A program made the translations under genes and the position numbers. From Prauserella halophila (GTDB lineage: Bacteria > Actinomycetota > Actinomycetes > Mycobacteriales > Pseudonocardiaceae), in the NCBI RefSeq assembly GCF_024171895.1, contig NZ_JAMTCQ010000011.1:310001-374000 (forward strand): DNA of 64,000 bases. The letters run 5' to 3'. Positions 37,262-45,711 of the stretch are shown here, one piece after another. Each line of letters begins with the position of its first letter. Within the stretch, counting starts at the first letter, position 1. The notes below the pieces were generated by a model that was not told the DNA's origin, made no database searches, and was given only the letters and a program-made list of their open reading frames with translations.

Positions 37262-38013
37262 ATAGCGCGGACGCGGCCGGCGCGGCCCTGGTGACCGGAG
37301 CCTCCGGCGGACTGGGGCGGGCCGTCTGCCGCCGCCTCGCCGCCACCGGCTCTCGCCTGGCCGTGCTCCATCACACCCGCAGACCCGACGACCTCCTCGC
37401 CGAACTCGGCGATCGGGTGGTCCATACTGCGGCCGTCGATCTCGCGGACCCGGACGCGACGCACGCCGCGCTCGCCGCAGCTCTCGAGAGCTGCGGCGAC
37501 GTCCGTACCGCGGTCCACACCGCGGGACCCCACGTGCCGATGGTGCACCTGTCCCGCGTCACCTCGCAGCAGCTGGCCCGCCAGCTCGACCAGGACGTCG
37601 ACGCGTTCTTCAACCTGATGCAGGCGCTGCTGCCGTCGCTACGCCGCACCCGTGGATCGATGACCGCCGTCACGACCGCCGCCACCCGTCGTCACCCGGT
37701 ACGGGACGGGCTCTCGACCGCCCCGAAGGCGGCGGTCGAGGCCCTCGCCCGCGGTTTCGCCGCCGAGGAGGGCCGATTCGGCGTCCGGGTGAACTGTGTC
37801 GGACCGGGCATGCTCACCGCCGGCATGGCCCAGCGCCTGATCGGCTCCGGCGATCTCGACACCCGCGCGCTCGACGCGGCCCGCGCCGCCATCCCGCTAC
37901 GCACGTTCGGCACCGCCGACGACATCGCTGCGGCGGTCGCCTTCCTCGCCTCCGACGAGGCCGGATTCATCACCGGGCAGAAGCTCGACGTCGACGGCGG
38001 GTACAGCGTCTGA
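37258..38013 (+). CDS. SDR-fold protein lacking the catalytic tyrosine
   Basis: A 251-residue protein with an intact cofactor site (VTGASGGLGRAV) and the C-terminal FITGQKLDVDGGYSV of short-chain dehydrogenases. The active site is changed: at Y-x3-K the tyrosine is Ser (LSTAPKAAV), the catalytic serine position is Thr (TTAAT), and the NNAG asparagine is replaced (HTAG). The lysine remains. It may bind nucleotide without being a normal oxidoreductase, or it may use other residues. The ATG at 37258 has GGAG nine bases upstream, and an exact KstR2 box is further upstream. Confidence 0.75.
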   Translation: MNSADAAGAALVTGASGGLGRAVCRRLAATGSRLAVLHHTRRPDDLLAELGDRVVHTAAVDLADPDATHAALAAALESCGDVRTAVHTAGPHVPMVHLSRVTSQQLARQLDQDVDAFFNLMQALLPSLRRTRGSMTAVTTAATRRHPVRDGLSTAPKAAVEALARGFAAEEGRFGVRVNCVGPGMLTAGMAQRLIGSGDLDTRALDAARAAIPLRTFGTADDIAAAVAFLASDEAGFITGQKLDVDGGYSV

Positions 38014-38364
38014 CGCCGGCGCGTGGTCGCACGCCCCGCGGGCCAGACCGCTGCCGGAACGCTCCGGCCGCCCGGGAGCACACCGGCCGGATCGCCGGAC
38101 GAGAGGCACTGCCGCCCAGCGGGAGTACGGCCCCATCGGCGCCCGCTTCGGTGTCAGCCTCGACCGACACCGGAGAGTGATGCAGGTCACTGCACGGCGG
38201 TGGTCCCGACCGTCCGCACCGAAAGGGTTGTGCATGCCCGACACCGACCTGGCGGCGCGACCGCGCGCCGTGGAGGCCACGGAAGCGATCAAGACCCCTG
38301 AAGCACCGGTACCTGCGCGCCTGCGACCGCAAGGATCCCGGCACGTTCCCGAGAGGACGAACCG
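38014..38364. promoter_or_regulatory. Upstream region of the kstD-like gene with shared motif
   Basis: About 350 bases without a convincing gene. At 38112-38132 is a 21-base segment (core CGCCCAGCGGGAG) that matches the kstD-kshA upstream segment at 45554-45574 in 18 of 21 positions. Short frames between 38177 and 38368 have no recognisable similarity. Confidence 0.5.
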
Positions 38365-39897
38365 ATGAGTGAGAAGACACCCGTGTCCGCGCTCGACGTC
38401 GCCGAGATCGACTCGTTCGACCACGAGACGGACGTGCTGGTCGTGGGTTTCGGCTGCGCCGGGGCTGCCGCCGCGTTGGAGGCCCACGCAGCCGGCGCCC
38501 GCACCACCGTGCTCGAACGGCAGAGCGGCGGAGGCGGGTCCGCCGCGATGTCCGGTGGCGAGATCTACCTCGGCGGCGGCACGCCGATCCAAACGGCGTG
38601 CGGCTTCGCCGACACCGCCGAGGAGATGGAGAAGTTCCTCCTCAGCGCACTCGGTCCCGACGCCGATGCGGAGAAGGTCGGGCTCTACTGCCGGGGCAGC
38701 CTCGAGCACTACCGCTGGCTGACCGGCCTCGGCGTCCCCTTCAAACCGTCGCTGTGGGACACCCCGACGTGGGTGCCGCCGACCGACGACGGTCTGATGT
38801 GGATGGGCGAATTCGCCCATCCACACTGCGACGTGGCCGTTCCTGCGCCACGCGGACACCGCGTCACCGCTGACGGATTCGGCGGCAGGGTGCTGATGTC
38901 GGTGCTGGGCGATGCCGTCGCCGCCAGCGACGTCGCAGTCCACACCGACACCGGCGCCACGCGGTTGATCGTCGAGCGCCACAACACAGCGAGACACAGC
39001 ACCGACCGGAGCAGCTCCGACCGGGGTAGCGCTGACGGGCCCCGCGTCGTCGGCGTCGTGGCACGCCACTTCGGAGAGACGGTGACCTACCGGGCACGGC
39101 ACGGCGTCGTCCTCACCACCGGAGGTTTCGCCGACAACGCCGACATGGTGGCCCAGCACGCGCCGCAACTGGTCGGACTTCCGGCCAACAGCGACGGCGG
39201 CGACGACGGCCGCGGCATCGTGATGGCCCAGGCCGTCGGCGCCGCGGTCAGGCACATGTCGGCCGGGCAGGTCGGCATCGCGCTCGTGCCCGGCATGATG
39301 GTGCGAGGAATGATCGTCAACGACCAGGGGCAGCGTTTCGTCAACGAGGACACCTACCCGGGACTGGTCGGCCAGGCCGCGCTGTTCCACCACGGCCTGA
39401 AGGTCTGGGTGATCCTCGACCAACAGGCCTACGAGGAGGTCCCGGAGGACCAGCGCTGGGGCGTCGTCCCGCACTTCGTGGCCGAGACCGCCGACGAGCT
39501 GGAACGGGAGATCGGCATGCCCGACGGTGCGCTCCGGACCACCATCGGCGAGTACAACCGGCACGCCGCCCGGGGCGAGGATCCCTACTTCCACAAAACG
39601 GCGCGCTGGCTGCGGCCGTTGAACCCTCCCCTGGCCGCGATCGACGTGCGCCGCGGTATCACCCCGCCCGAGCACGGCGATGCCGGAGGCGGTGGTGCCG
39701 AGGTCTTCACCCTCGGCGGGCTCCACACCACGGGCGACGGAGCCGTCCTCGACCTCGACGGCGGAACCGTCGCGGGCCTGTACGCCGCGGGCCGGGCCAC
39801 CTCCGGGCTCCACTCCTGGGGCTACATCAGCGGCACCTCACTCGGCGACGGCACCTTCTTCGGCCGCAGAGCCGGTCGAGCCGCCGCGGGCCGCTGA
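38365..39897 (+). CDS. FAD-dependent oxidoreductase, 3-ketosteroid dehydrogenase-like
   Basis: A 510-residue flavoprotein of the fumarate reductase/KstD superfamily. FAD binding is by VLVVGFGCAGAAAALEA and the late GLYAAGRATSGLHSWGY; SGTSLGDGTFFGRRAG closes the protein. It lacks the SKGYSDYHPE-type segment of the true KstD at 43742 and is shorter, so delta1-dehydrogenation is uncertain; a delta4 or other ring double bond is possible. ATG 38365 follows GAGAGGACG. It is in the ring A/B region and shares an upstream motif with kshA and hsaA. Confidence 0.7.
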   Translation: MSEKTPVSALDVAEIDSFDHETDVLVVGFGCAGAAAALEAHAAGARTTVLERQSGGGGSAAMSGGEIYLGGGTPIQTACGFADTAEEMEKFLLSALGPDADAEKVGLYCRGSLEHYRWLTGLGVPFKPSLWDTPTWVPPTDDGLMWMGEFAHPHCDVAVPAPRGHRVTADGFGGRVLMSVLGDAVAASDVAVHTDTGATRLIVERHNTARHSTDRSSSDRGSADGPRVVGVVARHFGETVTYRARHGVVLTTGGFADNADMVAQHAPQLVGLPANSDGGDDGRGIVMAQAVGAAVRHMSAGQVGIALVPGMMVRGMIVNDQGQRFVNEDTYPGLVGQAALFHHGLKVWVILDQQAYEEVPEDQRWGVVPHFVAETADELEREIGMPDGALRTTIGEYNRHAARGEDPYFHKTARWLRPLNPPLAAIDVRRGITPPEHGDAGGGGAEVFTLGGLHTTGDGAVLDLDGGTVAGLYAAGRATSGLHSWGYISGTSLGDGTFFGRRAGRAAAGR

Positions 39898-39933
39898 CGA
39901 TCCGGTGCCGCTGACGATCCGGTGCCGCTGACG
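39892..39933. repeat. 17-bp tandem repeat at the gene end
   Basis: CGCTGACGATCCGGTGC occurs at 39892-39908 and 39909-39925, followed by a partial third copy. The first copy contains the stop codon of the flavoprotein gene, as also seen at the fusion gene's tail. Confidence 0.8.
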
Positions 39934-39989
39934 AGCGGGAATCACTGGCGAACAGGGGGATCACTGACGAGCGGGCGATCCCAGCACCC

Positions 39990-40031
39990 GCGGGAGGGTT
40001 CCGGATCACGGACGACCCGGAACCCTCCCGC
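39990..40031. terminator. Bidirectional hairpin terminator
   Basis: A perfect 15-bp stem (39990-40004 with 40017-40031) and 12-base loop lie between the convergent flavoprotein and BVMO genes. Confidence 0.75.
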
Positions 40032-40036
40032 AGCCG

Positions 40037-41692
40037 TCACGAGCCGAGCACGAAGCCGGCGTAGTCGTTGTCCCGGCACTCGGCGCACTTGTCGATGTAT
40101 CCCTTGAATCCGCCGATGTAGGGCATGAAGACCCGCTTCTTGCCCTCGATGTTGGCACCCATGTACCACGACGGTGCCTCGGGGAAGAGGGTCGTGCGGG
40201 ACAGCTCGTCGACGTGCGTGGTCCAGGTCTCGGCGGCGTCGTGACGAGCCTCGACCCGAGTGTGGCCGTGGGCGTCGCAGTGGTCGAGCAACTCCATCAC
40301 CCAGTCCACCTGCTGCTCTGCCGCGAGCACCATGTTGATCAGTACCGACGGGCTGCCCGGCCCGTTGAGAGCGAACAGGTTGGGAAAGCCGGGGATGCCC
40401 ACGCCCAGGTAGGTCAGCGGGCCACCGGACCAGGTGTCGGCCAGGCGGTCGCCGCGGGGGCCGACGATGTCGATCCGGGTGAGTGCACCGGTCATGGCGT
40501 CGAAACCGGTGGCGTAGACCAGCACGTCGAGCTCGTGGATGCCCTCCTCCGTCTTCACGCCCCACGGGGTGACCTCGACGATCGGGTCACGCCGCAGGTT
40601 GACGAGGCTGACGTGGTCGGCGTTGAAGGTCTCGTAGTAACCGCGGTCGGTGCAGATCCGCTTGGTGCCGATCGGATGGTCGGTCGGCGTCAGATCCGCG
40701 GCGGTCTGCGGATCGCGGACGATCTCACGGATCTTCCGTTCGGCGAAGTCGCGCGCCGCCCGGTTGATCTCCGGGTCGACCGTCTGCCGGTCGAAGGTCT
40801 TGCCGAACAGCACGCCTCCCTCGGCCCACCGGGCCGCGAACGCGGCTTCGCGTTCCTGCTCGTCGATCTCCCAGAAGTCCTTCGGGTACGCGGTGTGCGG
40901 AGACCCCGCTCCGCTACGCCAGGACGCGGCGCGGCGATCGGGGTAGCCGGCCTGGAGACGTTCCCAGTCGTCGTCGGTGAACTCGTGGTTGAGCACGGGA
41001 ACGGTGTAGTTGGCCGAACGCTGGAACACCGTGAGCGACTCGGCCGCCTCGGCGATCAGCGGAATCGCCTGGATCCCGGAGGACCCGGTACCGATGACGC
41101 CTACCCGGTTGCCGGTGAGGTCGACGCCCTCCGCGGGCCACTGGGCGGTCATCAGTACCTCGCCCTCGAACGAGTCGCGCCCCGGCAGATCCGGCAGGTT
41201 CGGAGCCGAGAGCGAGCCGGTGGCGAGCACGACGTGGCGGGCTCGGTACCGCTCCCCGTCCTCGGTGCCGATGGTCCAGACCGCGTCCCGGTCGTCGAAG
41301 TGCGCGCGGTCGACCCGGCGGCCGAAGCGGAGGTGCGGCCGCAGGCCGAACCGGTCGGCGACGTACTCGCAGTACCGGCGGATCTCGGGTTGGGTCGCGT
41401 ACCGTTCGCTCCACACCCAGTCCTGCTGCAACGTCTCGTCGAAGGAGTAGGAGTAGTCGACGCTCTCGACGTCGCACCGGGCGCCGGGGTAGCGGTTCCA
41501 GTACCACACCCCGCCGACGCCGTGACCGGCTTCCAACGCGACCGCGGTGCGGCCGCTGTCGAGCATGCGGTGCAGGGCGTACATCCCGGCGAATCCGGCC
41601 CCGACGACGACGGTGTCGAGCAGGCCGCCGTCGGGGTCGGGGACGTCCCGAGTCTCCGGGACGGTGTCGGGATCGGTCACGGTCCGGTTCAT
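40037..41692 (-). CDS. Type I Baeyer-Villiger monooxygenase (steroid/ketone type)
   Basis: A 551-residue flavin monooxygenase with the FAD site VVVGAGFAGMYALHRM, the NADPH site GVIGTGSSGIQAIP, and an ATGFDAMTG segment. The family fingerprint F-x-G-x3-H-x3-W is present at 175-185 except that the central His is Met 181 (FEGEVLMTAQWP). These enzymes insert oxygen beside a ketone, using NADPH and oxygen. The ATG at 41692 follows AGGAG and overlaps the esterase stop by four bases. The coupled esterase would hydrolyse the ester made, as in progesterone side-chain removal (inference). Confidence 0.85.
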   Translation of the reverse strand: MNRTVTDPDTVPETRDVPDPDGGLLDTVVVGAGFAGMYALHRMLDSGRTAVALEAGHGVGGVWYWNRYPGARCDVESVDYSYSFDETLQQDWVWSERYATQPEIRRYCEYVADRFGLRPHLRFGRRVDRAHFDDRDAVWTIGTEDGERYRARHVVLATGSLSAPNLPDLPGRDSFEGEVLMTAQWPAEGVDLTGNRVGVIGTGSSGIQAIPLIAEAAESLTVFQRSANYTVPVLNHEFTDDDWERLQAGYPDRRAASWRSGAGSPHTAYPKDFWEIDEQEREAAFAARWAEGGVLFGKTFDRQTVDPEINRAARDFAERKIREIVRDPQTAADLTPTDHPIGTKRICTDRGYYETFNADHVSLVNLRRDPIVEVTPWGVKTEEGIHELDVLVYATGFDAMTGALTRIDIVGPRGDRLADTWSGGPLTYLGVGIPGFPNLFALNGPGSPSVLINMVLAAEQQVDWVMELLDHCDAHGHTRVEARHDAAETWTTHVDELSRTTLFPEAPSWYMGANIEGKKRVFMPYIGGFKGYIDKCAECRDNDYAGFVLGS

Positions 41693-42687
41693 CGGCGGGT
41701 CTCCTGATTCGAGGTCGGTCGGTCGAGCTGTGCCTGCAGGTCGGCCCAGAGCAGGTCGCGCGCCGAGGCTGCGGGTGCGAACGGGAGGATGGTCAGGAAC
41801 CCGTGGAACAGTTCCGGATACGTGCGACGGCGCACCGGAACGCCGGCGCCGCGCAACGCGGTCGCGTACGCCTCGCCCTCGCTGTACAACGGATCCCGGG
41901 CGGCGCTCACGACGACCGCAGGAGGCAATCCGGCCAGCGTGGCCGCACGGGACGGCACGACGTACTCGCCCGGCTCCGGCAGGTCGCCGGGCACGTACTG
42001 CTGCCAGTACCACTGCATCGCCGCGAGCGTGTTGACCTGGCCGGTCGAATAGCGCCGGTAGGACTCGGTGGTGAAGTCGGGTTCGATCACCGGGTACAGC
42101 AGTGCCTGCGCGGCCACCCGCGGACCGTCCCGGTCGCGCGCCATCAGGGCCACGGCGGCGGCGAGGTTGCCGCCCGCGCTGTCGCCGGCCACCACGAGCC
42201 GCTCGGGATCGATCCCGAGCGCCGTGGTGTTGTCGGCGGCCCAGCAGGTGGCCCGGTACGCGTCCTCTGCGGCCGCCGGCGCCGGATGCTCCGGGGCCGG
42301 CCGGTAGTCGACGGAGACGACCACCGCGTCCAGATCCCGCGCCATCCGGCGGCAGAATCCGTCGTGGCTCTCGACGCTGCAGAACACGAATCCCCCGCCG
42401 TGGCAGAACACCACCCCGGCGCGGGGTCGCGGCTGCCCGTGCGGTTCGTAGACCCGCACCCGCAGCGCCTCCTGGCCGGGATCGGGCGGAAGCCACCGGT
42501 CGGTGGCGGACCGTACGTCGTCGAGGTTGGCGACCGGCTGGACGCGCGCGTCCATCGCCGCGCGGGCCTGCTCCCCCGTCATCTCCCACACCGGCGGGAA
42601 TCCCTCCTCGAGGACGGTCCGCATCCGGTCGACGGCACCGGTGATCGGCCCGACCCGGGACGTCGCCTCAGCGCCGGCCTCACTCAT
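41689..42687 (-). CDS. HSL-family esterase (alpha/beta hydrolase)
   Basis: A 332-residue carboxylesterase of the hormone-sensitive lipase family. The oxyanion hole is HGGGFVF, the nucleophile is in VAGDSAGGNLAAA, and the aspartate and histidine are in SAARDPLYSEGE and PELFHGFL. The ATG at 42687 follows GAGGAGG. The stop overlaps the BVMO start, so the pair is co-translated. Hydrolysis of a steroid or alkyl ester produced by the BVMO is the likely role. Confidence 0.88.
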   Translation of the reverse strand: MSEAGAEATSRVGPITGAVDRMRTVLEEGFPPVWEMTGEQARAAMDARVQPVANLDDVRSATDRWLPPDPGQEALRVRVYEPHGQPRPRAGVVFCHGGGFVFCSVESHDGFCRRMARDLDAVVVSVDYRPAPEHPAPAAAEDAYRATCWAADNTTALGIDPERLVVAGDSAGGNLAAAVALMARDRDGPRVAAQALLYPVIEPDFTTESYRRYSTGQVNTLAAMQWYWQQYVPGDLPEPGEYVVPSRAATLAGLPPAVVVSAARDPLYSEGEAYATALRGAGVPVRRRTYPELFHGFLTILPFAPAASARDLLWADLQAQLDRPTSNQETRR

Positions 42688-42796
42688 CCCTACCTCCTCG
42701 TCCGTGTGGCACCAGCTCGTACATCGGCCCGACCTTGGCTCAGCGGCGGGATGTCCGGTCCGGGAAGTTCCACGGCACGGAACCCGGGAACAGGTC

Positions 42797-43627
42797 TCAG
42801 CCGGCAGGCGGTTCGCCGTCGAGGAGCAGCCTGCCCCGTGCCGACCGCAGTTCGGGACCTCGCTGCGGATCGGTGAAGACCCAGAAATCGCCCCGCGCGA
42901 TCCCGTCGAGAATCCGCGCGGCAGCGTCCGCCGGCGCCAGGCCCTGCGCAGCCATCGACGCACTCATTCCGGACAGGTGCTCGTGCGACGAGGCAGCACC
43001 GGCCGGTCCCGCGGCCAGGGCGTCCTCGAAGATCCGGGTGCGCACCCAGGACGGAAGGACGGCCGAGACCTGCACCGGCGCGCCGATCTCGGCGAGCTCC
43101 CGGTGGAGGCATTCGGTGAATCCGAGGACGGCGTGTTTGCTGGCGACGTACGCGCTCTGCCGCGGCGGCGTCGTGACGGAGCCGACGGACGCCACGTTGG
43201 CGACGATCGCGGGGGCGCCCCGGGTCAGCATCCGCGGCAGGAACGCGCGAACGCCGTGGAAGACACCGTCGATGTTGACCGACATCAGCCTGCGCCAGCG
43301 GACGGGGTCGATCTCCCAGACCCGACCGCCGAGCTCGACGCCCGCGTTGTTGAGGAGCAGATCGACGCTGCCGTGCTCGGCGTACGTCGCCACCGCCAGG
43401 TCCTCGACCGCCGCCGGGTCGGCGACGTCGACCGTACGGGCCTCGGCACGTCCTCCGTGGGCACGCAGCCGCCGCGCCACGGTCCCCGCGCGGCCCGCGT
43501 CGGCGTCGGCGACCACGACGGCCATGCCGTGCCCGCACAACTGCTCGGCGAGGGCCTCACCGAGACCGCATCCGGCGCCGGTCACCACCGCCGTTCCGCG
43601 GCCGAATCGCTGCGGTGTCGTGGTCAT
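42797..43627 (-). CDS. Short-chain dehydrogenase
   Basis: A 276-residue SDR with VTGAGCGLGEAL, LLNNAG, catalytic ANVASVGS and SAYVASKHA. It lies upstream of the esterase-BVMO pair on the same strand, with a 109-base gap. A 3-beta- or 17-beta-hydroxysteroid dehydrogenase role fits the module, oxidising the alcohol released by the esterase, but the sequence alone does not show the substrate. The start has only a distant GGAG, so 43627 is moderately certain. Confidence 0.78.
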   Translation of the reverse strand: MTTTPQRFGRGTAVVTGAGCGLGEALAEQLCGHGMAVVVADADAGRAGTVARRLRAHGGRAEARTVDVADPAAVEDLAVATYAEHGSVDLLLNNAGVELGGRVWEIDPVRWRRLMSVNIDGVFHGVRAFLPRMLTRGAPAIVANVASVGSVTTPPRQSAYVASKHAVLGFTECLHRELAEIGAPVQVSAVLPSWVRTRIFEDALAAGPAGAASSHEHLSGMSASMAAQGLAPADAAARILDGIARGDFWVFTDPQRGPELRSARGRLLLDGEPPAG

Positions 43628-43644
43628 CGCCCATGGCTCCGGGT

Positions 43645-43746
43645 TCAGTAGTGGGTTCCGTCGTCGATGCGGATCTCGGTCCCGGTGAGGAACGCCCCGT
43701 CGGTGCTCGCGAGCATCGCGGCGACACCGGCCACGGCGCCGTCAGT
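43645..43746 (-). pseudogene. Remnant of an SDR C-terminus
   Basis: About 33 codons ending at 43645 read GVAAMLASTDGAFLTGTEIR and on to DDGTHY, the typical last strand and tail of short-chain dehydrogenases. The frame has no start and runs upstream into the end of kstD in another frame. The rest of this SDR appears to have been deleted, leaving the tail between kstD and the intact SDR. Confidence 0.65.
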
Positions 43747-45469
43747 GGACCGGGGCCGCCGATTCCGTGTCGACCCCGCCGTGAGCGGCCGCGTGCCGGG
43801 CCGCCACGGTGCCGTAGACCAGGCCTTGCCCGATCGTCGCTCCGGCTCCGGGGTAGGCGGCACCGAAGGCGTTCGCCGCGGTGTTGCCGATCGCGTACAA
43901 CCCACCGAACGGGGTGCGGTCCTCGCGCAGCACCCGCGCCTGCCCGTCGGTCGCCAGTCCGCCGCAGGTTCCGAGGTCGCCGAGGACGATCCGCACCGCG
44001 TGAAGCGGCCCGTCGAGGGGCCGCAGATTGGGATTCGGGGTCACGGTCGGGTCGCCGTAGTAGCGGTCGTAGGCACTGCTGCCCCGCCCGAAGTCGTCGT
44101 CGACCCCGGCCGCGGCGAGCGTGTTGAACCGGTGCACCGACGCGGTCAGCGCCTCGACCGGCAGCCCGGTTCGGCCGGCCAGATCGGCCGGACCCTCGGC
44201 CCGGTGCGCGATGCCCGCGTCGTACCAGCTGTCCGGGATCGGCATGCGCGGGAACAGCTCGGCGGCGAACACGTAGCTGTTGCGGTAGCGCTGGTCGAAG
44301 ACCATCCACATGTCCCCGACGGGGTCCCCTGCGCGCTCTCGTTCGAGGATGCGCTGGCCGATGCTCATGTAGTCGGTCGCCTCGTTGACGAACCGGCGGC
44401 CGTGGCGGTCCACGATCAACGACCCGGGCAGCGACCGCTCCGCCAGCAGGACCGCGGGCGAGCGACCGGGCAACGGTGCCACCGCCGGGAACCACCAGGA
44501 CTGATCCATCGAGGCCACGTCGGCGCCCGCTGCACGCCCCAGCCGGATCGCGTCGCCGGTGTTGCCCTCGCTGCCCAGGCTCCAGCCCGGCTCCAGCGCA
44601 GGCGACTGGAACTCGCGGCGCAGGGCGATGTCGTGGTCGAAACCGCCGGCAGCCAGGACCACGCCCCGGCGCGCCCGCACCGTCACCTCGCGACCGTGCT
44701 GTTCGAGCACCACGCCGGTCACCCGGTCGCCGTCGGTGATCAGCTGCTGCAACGACGTCTCCGTCCACACCGGTATCCCCGCCCGCAGCACGCCGGCGTA
44801 CAGCCCGGCGGCCAGCGCCTGGCCACCGGCGGCGTACTCGCGGCCGAGGACCTTCCCGCCGATGCCCTGTGCGACCCGGTGCACCACCCGCGGCACCCCG
44901 CGGCGGGGCATCCGCGCCATCAGGTTCATCCACTTGTAGTCGAACCCGGTGATCGGCATGGGCATCGGGGACTGCAACACCGTGGGACGCAGCCGCGCCC
45001 GCTCGGCCCCGAGCGTGGCGAGGTCGAACGGCCGGCATTCACAGCTCCGGCCTGCCGAGGATCCTCCCGGCAGCTCCGGGTGATAGTCCGAGTACCCCTT
45101 GCTCCATATGAACCGCATCGGCGTGGTGCGCTGCAGGAGCCGGACCGTCTCCTCACCGTGGTGCAGGAAGCTCTGCCACCGTTCGTCCGGCGAGGTGCCT
45201 GCCACGACGGCACGCAGATAGTCCTCGGCACGCTCGCGCGAATCGACCGCGCCCTCGCCGGCGAGCAGCGAGCTCGCCGGGATCCAGAACGCACCGCCCG
45301 ACAGGGCCGTCGACCCGCCGACGTACCCGGTCTTCTCCACGATCACCGTCTCCAGGCCCAGCTCGTCGGCCGCGAGGGCCGCGGCCATCCCGGTACCGGA
45401 GCCGATCACGACCAGGTCGACGGTCGTGTCGTGGGCCGGTGCGGGCGTCAGCGTGCTGCGGTCGGACAT
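43742..45469 (-). CDS. kstD: 3-ketosteroid delta1-dehydrogenase
   Basis: A 575-residue flavoprotein that introduces the C1-C2 double bond in ring A. It has LVVIGSGTGMAAALAADE for FAD, the active-site segment WSKGYSDYHPELPGGSSAGR typical of true KstD, a tyrosine in RNSYVFAAEL, and FGAAYPGAGATIG near the end with the catalytic Tyr/Gly pair. ATG 45469 follows GAGGAG. It is divergent from kshA; together they make the 9-hydroxy-1,4-diene that opens ring B spontaneously. Confidence 0.92.
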   Translation of the reverse strand: MSDRSTLTPAPAHDTTVDLVVIGSGTGMAAALAADELGLETVIVEKTGYVGGSTALSGGAFWIPASSLLAGEGAVDSRERAEDYLRAVVAGTSPDERWQSFLHHGEETVRLLQRTTPMRFIWSKGYSDYHPELPGGSSAGRSCECRPFDLATLGAERARLRPTVLQSPMPMPITGFDYKWMNLMARMPRRGVPRVVHRVAQGIGGKVLGREYAAGGQALAAGLYAGVLRAGIPVWTETSLQQLITDGDRVTGVVLEQHGREVTVRARRGVVLAAGGFDHDIALRREFQSPALEPGWSLGSEGNTGDAIRLGRAAGADVASMDQSWWFPAVAPLPGRSPAVLLAERSLPGSLIVDRHGRRFVNEATDYMSIGQRILERERAGDPVGDMWMVFDQRYRNSYVFAAELFPRMPIPDSWYDAGIAHRAEGPADLAGRTGLPVEALTASVHRFNTLAAAGVDDDFGRGSSAYDRYYGDPTVTPNPNLRPLDGPLHAVRIVLGDLGTCGGLATDGQARVLREDRTPFGGLYAIGNTAANAFGAAYPGAGATIGQGLVYGTVAARHAAAHGGVDTESAAPVH

Positions 45470-45494
45470 CGAGTCTCCTCGCGGGTGACATCGG

Positions 45495-45527
45495 CGTGGT
45501 GGCGTGCTGCAAGCGCACGCCACCACG
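45495..45527. promoter_or_regulatory. 13-bp-arm palindrome between kstD and kshA
   Basis: Arms CGTGGTGGCGTGC (45495-45507) and its exact complement (45515-45527) flank a 7-base spacer in the divergent promoter. It is 26 bases upstream of the kstD start, outside both genes, and is a good operator candidate for an unidentified regulator. Confidence 0.5.
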
Positions 45528-45553
45528 TTCTCGCTCGCCGCGCGAGGCACCTC

Positions 45554-45574
45554 CCGCTCAGAGGGAGTGCGGCC
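45554..45574. promoter_or_regulatory. Shared motif of ring A/B promoters
   Basis: The core CGCTCAGAGGGAG (45555-45567) is embedded in a 21-base segment matching 38112-38132 at 18 positions, and its first 14 bases match the segment upstream of hsaA at 12. A binding site for a common regulator is possible. Confidence 0.45.
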
Positions 45575-45711
45575 GCTCGTGCGGCGTCGTCACGGGGCAC
45601 CGACGACGCACAGTGCCGCGCAACGGGAGAAGCACGGTGTGTCCCGCCCACCACTCCCTACGGTCGAGCTCCGCCCGAACCATGCAGCAGACCGCAGGAA
45701 GGACCGAGGTC

